A stretch of 64,000 nucleotides of DNA from Vibrio sp. qd031 (GTDB lineage: Bacteria > Pseudomonadota > Gammaproteobacteria > Enterobacterales > Vibrionaceae). Made by a program: the position numbers and the translations under genes. Below, piece by piece: positions 39,400 to 48,540 of this stretch (positions are counted from its first letter, which is position 1; the number at the start of each line of letters is the position of its first letter). The stretch is from assembly GCF_002100145.1 (NCBI RefSeq), contig NZ_JXQD01000024.1:516602-580601 (forward strand), read 5' to 3'. The notes under the pieces were generated by a model, which was not told where the DNA came from, did no database searches, and saw only the letters and a program-made list of their open reading frames with translations.

Positions 39400-39630
39400 A
39401 TGGAGTGGCTGCTAAACCCTTGGGTAATTAGTATTGTTTTGCTGGCCGTTGTTGTAGGTAACTTAATGGTGCTTAAAAACACCGCCAACGTTAAAGCACC
39501 CAAACAGAGTAAAACCACCTCCGATATCGATCGCTTGACGGAGATAGAGAAGCAGAATCGACAGAAGATCCATCGTAAAGAACCCACCGATCCAGACAAC
39601 TCTGGTGAGGATGCATCTTCGGATGAGTAG
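39400..39630 (+). CDS. DUF2897 small membrane protein
   Basis: A 76-residue protein with one N-terminal membrane segment (about 7-24, NPWVISIVLLAVVVGNLMVL) and a charged soluble tail ending in acidic residues. The family is DUF2897, of unknown function and often found next to dapE in vibrios. GGAGAGAG gives a strong ribosome site 9 bp after dapE, so it is the last gene of that operon. A terminator shared with convergent bamC follows. Confidence 0.75.
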   Translation: MEWLLNPWVISIVLLAVVVGNLMVLKNTANVKAPKQSKTTSDIDRLTEIEKQNRQKIHRKEPTDPDNSGEDASSDE

Positions 39631-39672
39631 CGGCACGTTATCATCGTCGCCACTAGCACCAGTGTAAGCATT

Positions 39673-39700
39673 AAAAAGGGAGCCCGATAGGCTCCCTTTT
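39673..39700. terminator. Bidirectional terminator between the dapE operon and bamC
   Basis: AAAAGGGAGCC/GGCTCCCTTTT, 11-bp perfect stem with a 5-nt loop and A/T runs on both sides. Confidence 0.9.
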
Positions 39701-39727
39701 TATACTTCTCGATTCATTAAGAGCTTA

Positions 39728-40750
39728 TCAAGGCTCTTGATCCATCACGTGCACAATGACCGGTACCATCTCTTCGAGCCAGCTTGCAGTGATAGGTTTG
39801 CCTTCTGCGTCAGTGACGTTAATTGACGTACGGTTACCTAAATCACCCAGCAAAAACGTATAATTCGCGTTGTTAAGAGACAGTGGTGTCACACCAACTT
39901 CTTGCCAAAACTGATCGTCTGGTGAGACATACTTAGCCTTCACTTGACCCTGAGACTGATTACGCTCTTCGATGGTAAAGCCCATAGACGGCAATAACGT
40001 TGGAACGCGTTGCCAGAATAAATTATAAGGTGTACGCGCAATTATGACCGGTAAGCCGCTCTTATCTGACCCCATACTAATTGGGATATTCTTAACCAAT
40101 TGCTCCGCTTCTAAGGCCGCTGCATCGCGTATGTTTTGATCGTATTTTGACGTTACACGGTTGGTCATGAAGGTGTTGTAACGCTCGCGGTTGGTTGTAG
40201 ATGCAAGCATAACGGTATTGCCTTCTTTCCACTCAATCAATTTGACCGAAAAGCCGAACCGCCCATTTGCTTCGAGCTTACTAAACTCGTGACGCGAATA
40301 TAGCGCTTGCTCTTCATCAGGGGCAAGCCACTCAACCCAACCAGTTTCTATCAATTGGTTGGTTTCAGATTCTATTGGTATCTGCTGCTCGTCGATGAGC
40401 TGAAGCAATGTATCCCAAACGCGATTGCGCTCATCGGCATTCAATAGCCATACTGTTGTGTCACCATAGGTTTGCTCATAGCGAGCGCCTGGAATCAACT
40501 CTAATATTTGCTGTGGTGGACGTATGTCCACTTCGCGGCCCACTCCACCAACATAGTCCCCTTCAGGAATGGCGTAGTTTGGGTACTGTTCGTACTCTGC
40601 ACCTTCTGGAAGAACGAGAGGTGACAGAGGATCGGTGTCCAAATAACTAAAATCATCTTTAGCTTGGCGACGTTCAGCGGGGTTACTTGAACAACCCGCT
40701 AAAATAATAACAGCCAGTGCACATGGCACTAGCTGATGACGAAATTTCAT
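39728..40750 (-). CDS. bamC: Outer-membrane assembly lipoprotein BamC
   Basis: Lipoprotein component of the BAM complex that inserts beta-barrel proteins into the outer membrane. The signal peptide ends in the lipobox LAGC, giving lipid-modified Cys20. An unstructured segment with YLDTDPLSPLVLPEGAEYEQYP (the BamD-binding type) and two helix-grip domains follow. The start was placed at ATG 40750 (340 residues) because GGGAG lies 7 nt before it; a TTG 12 nt upstream overlaps that site. It follows dapA by 12 bp on the same strand, the same operon as in E. coli. Confidence 0.93.
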   Translation of the reverse strand: MKFRHQLVPCALAVIILAGCSSNPAERRQAKDDFSYLDTDPLSPLVLPEGAEYEQYPNYAIPEGDYVGGVGREVDIRPPQQILELIPGARYEQTYGDTTVWLLNADERNRVWDTLLQLIDEQQIPIESETNQLIETGWVEWLAPDEEQALYSRHEFSKLEANGRFGFSVKLIEWKEGNTVMLASTTNRERYNTFMTNRVTSKYDQNIRDAAALEAEQLVKNIPISMGSDKSGLPVIIARTPYNLFWQRVPTLLPSMGFTIEERNQSQGQVKAKYVSPDDQFWQEVGVTPLSLNNANYTFLLGDLGNRTSINVTDAEGKPITASWLEEMVPVIVHVMDQEP

Positions 40751-40762
40751 TGATGCTCCCAA

Positions 40763-41653
40763 TTAGTTTTGGACTTTCTGTAAACCAGCTTGTTGCATAG
40801 CTTTGACGACGATAGGCTCACAAAGTTCACTCATTGGAGTTAATGGCAAACGCAGTACGTTGTTATCAATCAAGCCAATCTGCTGTGCTACCCACTTAAC
40901 AGGGATTGGGCTGGACTCAACAAAGAGATCTTTGTGCAGTCCCATTAGGCGTTGGTTGATGATTTCAGCTTCTTCGAATTCACCTTTTGCTGCCAACTTG
41001 AACATGGTCGCCATATCGCCCGCTGCCACATTGTTGGTCACAGAGATTACGCCATTGCCACCAAGCTTCACAAAATCGAGGCCTGTCATATCGTCGCCAC
41101 TGAGCAAAATAAATTCTTCACCGCATAATTCACGGTGCTTAGCAACACGGCCAAGATCGCCTGTTGCATCTTTTAACGCCACAATGTTGTCGATTTTTGC
41201 CAATCGAGCGACGGTCTCAGGTTGAAGATCAACACCAGTACGTCCTGGAACGTTGTACAAAATAATCGGCACTTCGCTCACTTCTGCGATCGCTTTAAAG
41301 TGCTGATATAGACCTTCTTGAGTGGGTTTGTTGTAGTACGGAGTCACGCTTAGGCAGCCAGAGATACCAGAATGGTTCAGCAATTTACTGAATGTCACCG
41401 CTTCATGAGTCGCATTTGCGCCAGTTCCAGCTACCACAGGAATTCGCCCTTCGGCATATTCGACAACCTTAGTCACAACCTTGACGTGTTCTTCTACTGT
41501 TAAGGTTGCTGATTCACCGGTTGTACCAACTGCAGCAATGGCATCGGTGCCTTGCTCTATGTGGTGCTCAACCAGACGCTTTAAGTTGTCAAAATCGACC
41601 TCGCCATCGGACTTGAAGGGAGTGATCAACGCAACGATACTTCCTGAAAACAT
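40763..41653 (-). CDS. dapA: 4-hydroxy-tetrahydrodipicolinate synthase
   Basis: Condenses pyruvate with aspartate semialdehyde, the first committed step to diaminopimelate and lysine. The TIM-barrel aldolase carries the Schiff-base lysine in [11 protein letters not shown] (about Lys161) and the catalytic Tyr in [10 protein letters not shown] (about Tyr133). The start was set at ATG 41653 ([13 protein letters not shown], 296 residues; E. coli 292) since GGAGAG lies just upstream. An ATG four codons earlier lacks a site. It is the first gene of dapA-bamC and divergent from gcvR. Confidence 0.95.
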   Translation of the reverse strand: MFSGSIVALITPFKSDGEVDFDNLKRLVEHHIEQGTDAIAAVGTTGESATLTVEEHVKVVTKVVEYAEGRIPVVAGTGANATHEAVTFSKLLNHSGISGCLSVTPYYNKPTQEGLYQHFKAIAEVSEVPIILYNVPGRTGVDLQPETVARLAKIDNIVALKDATGDLGRVAKHRELCGEEFILLSGDDMTGLDFVKLGGNGVISVTNNVAAGDMATMFKLAAKGEFEEAEIINQRLMGLHKDLFVESSPIPVKWVAQQIGLIDNNVLRLPLTPMSELCEPIVVKAMQQAGLQKVQN

Positions 41654-41834
41654 GGTGCTCTCCATAATCTTTATTCTTCTTGCATACTACTGTAATGCGC
41701 CTAGCCAATACAAGGATCAAATCGACCTTTGTCGAGGTCAATCCGCCTGATATACATTATGCCCACGCTTAGGTGCGGCAAACTGTGAGCTTGTGTTAGA
41801 ATTGCTAAATACGACACGCTCAAACGGTGGAAAA

Positions 41835-42377
41835 GTGAACTATTTAGTCATCAATGCTATTGGTAGAGACCGACCTGGTATCAGCCATCAATTATTTAGG
41901 CTTATTTCCCATATAGGCTGTAATATCATAGACAGTAAAATCTCGTTGTTTGGCGAGGAATTTACCTTAATGATGTTCATTTCAGGCAGCACGGTTCAAG
42001 TGACACAAGCTGAGTCGCAACTGTCACGTTTTTGTGCTGAAAATCAGTTGCTCTCAACCATGAAACGAACGGATCTTCTCACTAAAACAAAGCCAACCTA
42101 TCGGCTAGAAGCCAACATCGAGTGTAGCGACCGCCGAGGTATAGTTGAAACCTTTACCGAATTTTACGCCTCGAAAAATATTGATATCGATTCACTGACG
42201 GCAAAAACCATCAACATAGATACGCCAGATAACCCGTCTGAAAAGCGTTTTCAGATCAGTGGTGTCGCTCATGTTGACGACACGGTAAATCTGATGCAAC
42301 TTCAAGAAGACTTTGACCACATGTGTGCTGAGCACAGCATTCATGGCACTTTAGACTTCATCAATACCATCTCCTGA
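41835..42377 (+). CDS. gcvR: Glycine cleavage system regulator GcvR
   Basis: Accessory repressor that in E. coli binds GcvA and blocks activation of gcv genes when glycine is low. The 180 residues comprise two ACT domains (about 3-75 and 90-165), with YLVINAIGRDRPGISHQLFRL and a second RRGIVETFTEFY region. The start was set at GTG 41835 (reads VNYLVINAIGRD) because GGTGGAAAA lies before it. The in-frame upstream sequence starts with TTG and does not resemble the family. It is divergent from dapA as in E. coli; bcp lies downstream, 202 bp away. Confidence 0.88.
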   Translation: MNYLVINAIGRDRPGISHQLFRLISHIGCNIIDSKISLFGEEFTLMMFISGSTVQVTQAESQLSRFCAENQLLSTMKRTDLLTKTKPTYRLEANIECSDRRGIVETFTEFYASKNIDIDSLTAKTINIDTPDNPSEKRFQISGVAHVDDTVNLMQLQEDFDHMCAEHSIHGTLDFINTIS

Positions 42378-42579
42378 TTTGGCTTCACTCGCTCAGCCAC
42401 TTCCCTCAATACAGAGACTATCGGCCATACCCATTGCACATGTGGAGAAAACGACTAGACAGAGCAGCGGCTTATCGACAAGAATGCACTCTCTAAACGA
42501 TAATTATTTATCAATGGATTGTGGCTGACGTGGCCACACATGGACCCAGTGCCAACTGTTAAAACGTAAGGAAAAGACT

Positions 42580-43044
42580 ATGGCAATCGAAGCAGGACAG
42601 TGCGCTCCAGATTTCACTTTAAATGACCAAGATAACAACCCAGTGACCCTTTCTGACTTAAAAGGAAAGAAAGTGCTGCTCTACTTCTACCCTCGAGCGT
42701 CAACGCCTGGTTGTACTGTCCAGGCTCAGGGCCTACGCGATACCAAAGCTGAACTCGATGCACACAACGTAGTGGTTCTTGGCATCAGCCCAGACACGCC
42801 TAAAAAACTGACCAACTTTATCACCAAGCAAGAATTAAACTTCACGCTACTGGCGGACGAAGACCATGCCGTGTGTGAGAAATACGGTGTTTGGCAACTC
42901 AAAAAATTCATGGGTCGCGAGAACATGGGTGTAGTAAGAACCAGCTTCCTCATCGACGAGTCGGGCAACCTAGATCACGTATTCAATAAATTCAAAACCA
43001 AAGATCACCACGAAGTGGTCTTAGATTACCTAAACAGTCAGTAA
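42580..43044 (+). CDS. bcp: Thiol peroxidase Bcp (AhpC/TSA family)
   Basis: Peroxiredoxin reducing hydrogen peroxide and organic peroxides, usually with thioredoxin. The 154 residues have the peroxidatic Cys45 in ASTPGCTVQAQGLRD. Position 50, Cys in E. coli Bcp, is Gln here, so the usual intramolecular disulfide cannot form. The enzyme probably works by a 1-Cys mechanism or uses another cysteine (Cys8 and Cys99 are present). AAGGAAAAG precedes the ATG. The terminator downstream is shared with convergent perM. Confidence 0.92.
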   Translation: MAIEAGQCAPDFTLNDQDNNPVTLSDLKGKKVLLYFYPRASTPGCTVQAQGLRDTKAELDAHNVVVLGISPDTPKKLTNFITKQELNFTLLADEDHAVCEKYGVWQLKKFMGRENMGVVRTSFLIDESGNLDHVFNKFKTKDHHEVVLDYLNSQ

Positions 43045-43190
43045 TCCGACAACCTCAAGCCGGTGCTTGACGGCAAAAAAAAGTGGATTTCAACCGCTGA
43101 GTTCGCTCGCGTTATTAGTCGTTGGAATCCCCGTTTTATGTCAGCGATATCATTGGATAGCCACGGACAATTCGCAAAATGCCAGCCAAA

Positions 43191-43230
43191 AAGAAAAAGC
43201 CTAGCTCTGTGAGCTTAGGCTTTTTCTTTT
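43191..43230. terminator. Bidirectional terminator between bcp and perM
   Basis: AAAAAGCCTAGCTC/GAGCTTAGGCTTTTT with one bulged T and a 3-nt loop, then TCTTTTT. It lies between convergent genes. Confidence 0.85.
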
Positions 43231-44306
43231 TACGCAACTTTTATGTTGTCGTCTTGCTGCACCGTTTCGGGTAGCGCATTAACCACGGCTTTGACCAGTG
43301 TGGCTAATGGAATCGCAAAGAATACTCCCCAAAAGCCCCACAAACCGCCAAACACCAGCACCGAGACGATGATTGCCACTGGGTGCAGATTTACCGCCTC
43401 AGAAAACAGAATTGGCACTAGCACGTTTCCGTCAAGCGCTTGGATCACAGCGTATGCTGCTAGTAGCCAGTAAAACTCTGATGAGAGCCCCCACTGGAAT
43501 AGCCCAACTATCGCAATCGGTATAGTGACGACAGCAGCACCGATGTAAGGAATAAGTACTGAAAAACCAACCGCTAGCGCGAGCAGCGCCGAATAGCGCA
43601 GCCCTAACAATGCAAAGGTTACGTAACTGACGGTCCCAACAATCAAGATTTCGAGTGCTTTACCACGAATGTAGTTAGAGATCTGTTGATTCATCTCGGT
43701 CCACACTTTGTTCGCCAATCGACGGTTTTGTGGAAGAAAATGGCTGAAGCTTTGTATCAGCTCGGTTTTATCCTTGAGCAAGAAGAAGATCAACAATGGA
43801 ACTAAAATCGCATACACGCCAACCGTCGCTAAACTCACTAATGAGGCCAGTGAACCTTTTACAACAGACTCACCCAATTTCATCATGTTGTTCTTCGCGT
43901 CGACAAGCAAGCTTTCAACCGAAGCGATGGTTGCAAACTCTGGGTAACGATCAGGTATGGTGCGGATGTATTCTTGCAGCTCAAGATACATGGTTGGGAT
44001 GTCGTTGATGAGGTTAACGACTTGCTGCCATATGGTTGGGATCAAACCAAAAAAGGCAATTAAGGTGAAACCACAAAATAGCAGCAGTACGATAACGACC
44101 GACAATACTCTGGGCACACCAAACTTAGTCAATCGAGCGACTGGCCACTCCAACAAATAAGACAATACAATGGCCACCAACAACGGGGCTATCAAATGTC
44201 CGAAGAAATAAATTGTGACAAATCCAATCAGCAGAATAGCCACTAAGCTCACTGCGTGGGGGTCAGAAAAACGCCGCTTATACCAGCGGTTAACCATTTC
44301 TAGCAT
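43230..44306 (-). CDS. perM: AI-2E/PerM-family membrane transporter
   Basis: A 358-residue inner-membrane protein of the AI-2 exporter superfamily, with about eight membrane segments: pairs near 18-62 and 68-95, a soluble stretch at about 105-150, then segments between 160 and 340. Typical motifs are the central LLIFFLLKDKTELI and the glycine-rich SVLIPYIGAAVVTIP. Its position between bcp and bepA matches E. coli perM (yfgO). Substrates of this subgroup are unknown; AI-2 export is not implied. It overlaps the upstream TusA-like gene by 17 bp. Confidence 0.85.
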   Translation of the reverse strand: MLEMVNRWYKRRFSDPHAVSLVAILLIGFVTIYFFGHLIAPLLVAIVLSYLLEWPVARLTKFGVPRVLSVVIVLLLFCGFTLIAFFGLIPTIWQQVVNLINDIPTMYLELQEYIRTIPDRYPEFATIASVESLLVDAKNNMMKLGESVVKGSLASLVSLATVGVYAILVPLLIFFLLKDKTELIQSFSHFLPQNRRLANKVWTEMNQQISNYIRGKALEILIVGTVSYVTFALLGLRYSALLALAVGFSVLIPYIGAAVVTIPIAIVGLFQWGLSSEFYWLLAAYAVIQALDGNVLVPILFSEAVNLHPVAIIVSVLVFGGLWGFWGVFFAIPLATLVKAVVNALPETVQQDDNIKVA

Positions 44307-44529
44307 TCAGACTCTCTCTATAGACGGTGATTTCGTAGTACGTGTGTTGGAGCACGTTCACAGTGTACCCTACTCCTTCGAAATAACGAACCATATCCGC
44401 CACAGATGCCCCGTCCTGTGAAAAGATTTTTAACACTTTCCCATCCTGGGTATTCGCACGAGCACGTTTAGCAAGCAATAATGCCATAGGACATCGTTCT
44501 GTACGTAAATCTAGAATTATGGGTTTCAT
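44290..44529 (-). CDS. TusA-family sulfurtransferase-like protein
   Basis: A 79-residue SirA/TusA-fold protein. The hallmark CP motif is present near the N-terminus (LRTERCPMALLLAKRA, Cys13), where TusA carries persulfide. The rest fits the small alpha-beta fold (DGKVLKIFSQDGASVADMVRYF). It is not necessarily TusA itself, because several paralogues with a CP motif serve other pathways. It overlaps perM by 17 bp, so the two are translationally coupled. It is divergent from bepA across 156 bp. Confidence 0.8.
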   Translation of the reverse strand: MKPIILDLRTERCPMALLLAKRARANTQDGKVLKIFSQDGASVADMVRYFEGVGYTVNVLQHTYYEITVYRESLNARNG

Positions 44530-44685
44530 TGATGGCGCTAAGTACCTATTATAGAACGACTCATTGTAGTGACATTACGCTGCGGTAGCACCATTATTTC
44601 TGTGAGAATGAAGCACAGTGCGAACCAAATGCCACTATTACAGTCTAAGCATTAGACACACGTATTGGGAGAATGATAAACATTG

Positions 44686-46140
44686 ATGTTCAAGCGCACG
44701 CAATCTGCTCTCTGCCTCGCCTTAAGCTGTTTGATAGCCACCCCATCCACGTCATTTGCGTCTAATGAACTGCCTGACATTGGTACGGCCGCTGGCGGTA
44801 CGCTGAGTATTAATCAGGAAAACGTGTATGGCGATGCCTATATGCGTATCATCCGCGCCAGCCAGCCCGTGATTGGCGACCCCGTTCTGAACGAGTACGT
44901 AGAAAGCTTAGGATTTAAACTGGTCGCAAACGCTGACGATGTTAAAACGCCTTTCAATTTCTTTCTAATTCGCGATCGCAACATCAATGCGTTCGCGTTT
45001 TTTGGTGGGTATGTGGCGCTCCACTCTGGACTATTTTTGCATTCTCAGTCTGAAAGTGAGTTGGCGTCGGTAGTGGCGCACGAAATCGCGCACGTTACCC
45101 AGCGACATCTTGCGCGTAGCATGGAAGATCAGGCAAGACGCACCCCATTGACCATTGCCGCATTAGCAGGCTCATTGCTGCTGGCCATAGCAGCGCCAGA
45201 GGCGGGAATTGCTGCACTAACCGCTACCCAAGCCGGATCGATGCAAGCGCAAATCAATTACACCCGAAGTAACGAAAAAGAAGCTGACCGATTTGGCATG
45301 TCTACATTAGTGAAAGCAGGGTTTGATCCCGCCGCCATGCCACGCTTTTTTAGTCGCTTAGCCGATCAGTATCGTTACGCCAGTACGCCCCCTGCATTTT
45401 TATTGACTCATCCACTTCCAGAAGATCGTATCAGCGACAGTCGTGCCCGCGCAGAAAAACTGTCACCGGTTAAACTACCCGCATCGACCAACTTTCACTT
45501 TGCTAAGGCGCGCATTATTGCGAGATACGTGGGCTTAGACCAAAATGCGGCACTGGATTGGGTAGAACGCACCACTAAAAAGACCACCAACAAAGAAGTA
45601 TTGGCAAGCCTAGACTACGCCAAAGCCTTAGTCTATTTGGATAATAAGCAGGTTGATGAAGCAGACACGATGTTAAAGCAGCTTTTTGACATCTACCCAA
45701 ACAACAATTTTATCCTCGATGCGCTGTCTGATTTGCACATTGCTAAAGAGCAATTCGCTCAAGCAGAAAAGCTACTCAAAGATTCGTTAGTGCTCAAACC
45801 GAACAACCCTGTGCTACTCATTAACCTCGCCAACGTGCATGTTGAAGCTCAGCAATACGACGTTGCACAACGAATGCTGCAACGATTTACCCATGAGTGG
45901 CCAAACGACAGCAACGGTTGGAGTTTATTAAGTAAAACAGAAGCCGCGCTCGGGAATACCAGTGGCGAGTTGTCCGCGCGAGGGGAAATTTATGCATTAC
46001 GCGCCAACTGGAACAAAGCGATTCAGGTCTACACGCAAGCGTCGCAAATCGCCGAGTTAGGCAGCCTAGAGCAAGCGCGTTATGATGCACGAATCGATCA
46101 ATTACTGGTTCAAAGAGACCGGTTTATGGCACTACAATAA
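44686..46140 (+). CDS. bepA: Periplasmic metalloprotease/chaperone BepA
   Basis: M48-family zinc protease with TPR repeats that promotes outer-membrane protein (LptD) assembly or degrades stalled forms. It has a signal peptide (about 1-25), the HExxH zinc site in VVAHEIAHVTQRH (about 130-140), the downstream Glu of NEKEADRFGM, and C-terminal TPR helices (about 310-450). ATG 44686 was preferred; a TTG one codon earlier gives the longer reading. GGGAG lies rather far upstream (14 nt). arsC (yfgD) follows after 20 bp, as in E. coli. Confidence 0.92.
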   Translation: MFKRTQSALCLALSCLIATPSTSFASNELPDIGTAAGGTLSINQENVYGDAYMRIIRASQPVIGDPVLNEYVESLGFKLVANADDVKTPFNFFLIRDRNINAFAFFGGYVALHSGLFLHSQSESELASVVAHEIAHVTQRHLARSMEDQARRTPLTIAALAGSLLLAIAAPEAGIAALTATQAGSMQAQINYTRSNEKEADRFGMSTLVKAGFDPAAMPRFFSRLADQYRYASTPPAFLLTHPLPEDRISDSRARAEKLSPVKLPASTNFHFAKARIIARYVGLDQNAALDWVERTTKKTTNKEVLASLDYAKALVYLDNKQVDEADTMLKQLFDIYPNNNFILDALSDLHIAKEQFAQAEKLLKDSLVLKPNNPVLLINLANVHVEAQQYDVAQRMLQRFTHEWPNDSNGWSLLSKTEAALGNTSGELSARGEIYALRANWNKAIQVYTQASQIAELGSLEQARYDARIDQLLVQRDRFMALQ

Positions 46141-46160
46141 TACACGGAGAAGTATATCCA

Positions 46161-46511
46161 ATGTCTGTTACCATTTATCATAATCCACGCTGTTCAAAAA
46201 GCCGTCAAACACTGGCACTGCTCGAAGAGCGCGATGTCGACATCCAAATTGTCAAATACCTAGACGCAGAACTCACAGTACAAAACATTGCCGATCTGTA
46301 TAAAGCGCTCAATTACGACAATGTACGTCAAATGATGCGCACCAATGAAGCCGAGTATATTGACCAAAAATTAGCGAATGAATCGCTGACGGACCAAGCG
46401 CTGTTTGAAGCCATTGTTGCAACGCCAAAATTGTTAGAGCGCCCAATAGTCGTGGTAGGAAACAACGCCAAGATGGGCCGCCCACCAGAACAAGTGCTTG
46501 AGCTGCTGTAA
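46161..46511 (+). CDS. yfgD: Glutaredoxin-type arsenate reductase family protein
   Basis: A 116-residue ArsC-family protein with the catalytic-type cysteine in NPRCSKSRQTLALL (Cys11) and the arginine-bearing segment KLLERPIVVVG typical of glutaredoxin-dependent arsenate reductases. The position downstream of bepA matches E. coli yfgD. No arsB, acr3 or arsR is nearby, so a housekeeping role is as likely as arsenate resistance. An ACGGAGAAG ribosome site precedes the ATG. Its stop overlaps the start of the next gene (TAATG). Confidence 0.87.
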   Translation: MSVTIYHNPRCSKSRQTLALLEERDVDIQIVKYLDAELTVQNIADLYKALNYDNVRQMMRTNEAEYIDQKLANESLTDQALFEAIVATPKLLERPIVVVGNNAKMGRPPEQVLELL

Positions 46512-46933
46512 TGACCTCTAAACCTTTTTTGCGTTTAGCGCAGGTCAGTTATTTCGCGTTGCTGGTCTGGGTCGTGTTGTGGCATAGCTACCTTTCTCCT
46601 CATGTAGAAGTTGGAGCGTTTGGGGTTGCACTATTTTGGACTGTTCCGCTATTGCTGCCCGTACCAGGAATACTTAAGCAAAAAGCCTATACCTTTGCTT
46701 GGGCCAATTTCATCTTATTGCTCTACTTTCTTCATTCGCTCACCATGGTGTATGTCGATGAAGGAGAGAGGGGGTTAGCCGTGGTTGAACTTGCTTTGAC
46801 CACACTGGCCTTCACGTTTTGCACGCTCTATTCTAGGCTTCGTGGTAAAGAGCTGGGATTGAAAATCAAGAAGCTATCCGAACTCAAACAAGAAGAAGAC
46901 GCCTATTTTGCCAATCAACGCCAACCAAAATAG
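46511..46933 (+). CDS. DUF2069 membrane protein
   Basis: A 140-residue inner-membrane protein with four predicted membrane segments (about 10-28, 35-52, 58-78, 86-105) and a charged C-terminal tail (LKIKKLSELKQEEDAYF). The sequence fits DUF2069, of unknown function, commonly next to yfgD-type genes in gammaproteobacteria. It starts by a one-base overlap with the upstream gene, so it is part of bepA-yfgD-DUF2069. A strong terminator follows. Confidence 0.8.
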   Translation: MTSKPFLRLAQVSYFALLVWVVLWHSYLSPHVEVGAFGVALFWTVPLLLPVPGILKQKAYTFAWANFILLLYFLHSLTMVYVDEGERGLAVVELALTTLAFTFCTLYSRLRGKELGLKIKKLSELKQEEDAYFANQRQPK

Positions 46934-46981
46934 CACACGCTAAAGTCTTTAGGATATTACCTAAATTGAATGACTGGACAT

Positions 46982-47015
46982 AAAAATAGGGCTGTATACA
47001 TACAGCCCTATTTTT
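46982..47015. terminator. Bidirectional terminator between DUF2069 and DUF2066 genes
   Basis: AAAAATAGGGCTGTA mirrored by TACAGCCCTATTTTT, a 15-bp perfect stem with a 4-nt loop. Confidence 0.92.
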
Positions 47016-47072
47016 GTTGTTAAGGTTTAGTCTATTCGGAATAAACAGCATTCAGCTGGCGATCCCTCCAAA

Positions 47073-48359
47073 CTAGTCAACCCATATAAATCGATACAGC
47101 TCAACTAACGGCTGCTCTTCAACAATGACTGTATTGTCTTGCTCTAAGTCTCGGTCCACCTGCTGTTGGCTTGTGGTTTCATTGGAATCAGTTACCGAAA
47201 CAGTAGGCTCTTGAAGATCGATTGTCGGTGCTTGCTCAACGCCCTCATCGACTTCTGGAAGTTGAACCGGCTGAACATCATCGCCAGCTCCTGTAAGGTC
47301 ACCACTGTCAGTGATTGACGATTCAACGTCCTCTTCGACAAAAATATGTTCCAACGCTTGGATTTGAGAAATGCGACTAATTTCTCTTTCAAAATCAAGG
47401 GGATCACCAATCAAATTAAGGGTAAATGACACGTGATCCGCATTGATGCGCTGAACATTTACCGAAGTAACAGACGGCAATGTCAGCAAGGCTTTCTCAA
47501 CAGCAAAGAATGCGTTCGCACCGGCCAGCTGTTCAAATTGAACATTGACGCTGCCCGTTGATTCACCAGTATGACGCTGAGCTCGCTTGTTGGCATAGAA
47601 ACGAGATACCTCTTCGACCATGTCTTCAAGCGCGCCATTGATTCTACCGCTACTTTCTCCCGTCACCGCATTAAGGCGCTTATCGGTTATGTATTGAGGA
47701 TTGTCATCGTACAGCGTCCAGCGAACACGTTTATTGTTGTTTCCCTGGATTTTCACCACCAGCACCGAATCCGCAGAGTAGCGTAAGCTGGCACTGGCGA
47801 TATCTTCTCTAAAGTCGCCCCATAGCGAAGTCGATTCAATACCATTGATGTCTTGAATATCACCAACAGGCACAATAAACGGTAAGCCACGTTCTTCTGC
47901 AAGCGTCTTAATGGTCTCCATGGTCGGTTTAGCCATTTGATCCCAAGCGATGTTGCGGCGATATCCCTCTTCTTCTACCACCCAAATCAGCACCGATTCA
48001 CGCTCTTCGGGCCAAAACGGAATATTGGCTTGCGCCAATAGGGCTTGGATTTGGGTAGAGTTAAACACCACACGCAGTGTTTCTTGCTCGTCAACGGTAC
48101 TAACACTCATTTGAGAGACAAAGCGGCTGCTGCGCTGTACACCTTTTTTAATCACATCGTTATTGATCGCGGCATTGTCACCTGTCGCTCTAAAGATGAC
48201 TTGTTGCATGGCTGTGCGTCTGGCAAGTTCTTCAGCATCAATGTTGCTATCTTCGGCCTGCTCCTCGATGACTTGCTCTACCTCAAATAGATTTACCTTC
48301 GTCATCGCCATGGTTGGCAGCGCCAAAAATACCAAACTTAAACATGCCCAAATTCGCAT
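47073..48359 (-). CDS. DUF2066 periplasmic or envelope protein
   Basis: A 428-residue protein with an N-terminal signal peptide (about 1-20, IWACLSLVFLALPTMAM). The DUF2066 region includes RRTAMQQVIFRATG and VLIWVVEEEGYRR segments, and an acidic Thr/Ser/Gln-rich C-terminal third (about 330-415) is probably disordered. The start was placed at MRIWACLS because AGGA lies 8 nt upstream and a signal peptide then begins directly. Function is unknown. It lies between the DUF2069 gene and uraA, where E. coli carries hda; no hda is present here. Confidence 0.8.
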   Translation of the reverse strand: MRIWACLSLVFLALPTMAMTKVNLFEVEQVIEEQAEDSNIDAEELARRTAMQQVIFRATGDNAAINNDVIKKGVQRSSRFVSQMSVSTVDEQETLRVVFNSTQIQALLAQANIPFWPEERESVLIWVVEEEGYRRNIAWDQMAKPTMETIKTLAEERGLPFIVPVGDIQDINGIESTSLWGDFREDIASASLRYSADSVLVVKIQGNNNKRVRWTLYDDNPQYITDKRLNAVTGESSGRINGALEDMVEEVSRFYANKRAQRHTGESTGSVNVQFEQLAGANAFFAVEKALLTLPSVTSVNVQRINADHVSFTLNLIGDPLDFEREISRISQIQALEHIFVEEDVESSITDSGDLTGAGDDVQPVQLPEVDEGVEQAPTIDLQEPTVSVTDSNETTSQQQVDRDLEQDNTVIVEEQPLVELYRFIWVD

Positions 48360-48540
48360 AGATTCAATCCTAGATGTACTTATTAGCAAGAATAATAAGC
48401 AAACCCGTTATCTGGAGCAAGAACTCCTTTTTTTCTCTATGAGTTAAACCCTGATAATCACTAAATAATTTGATCTGCAAACGATTGCTTTTTGTCAATA
48501 ACTGATAGAATCTCTCAAATTTTTTATAGGGAAATAGAAT

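Noticed and set aside
44580..44592. GCGGTAGC resembling an ops element
   Set aside because: Only the core is shared, the context is the short promoter gap of bepA, and no long envelope operon follows.
46991..47006. CTGTATACATACAG resembling a LexA box
   Set aside because: The spacing is 6 bp, not 8, and it is the top of a 15-bp terminator stem between convergent genes.
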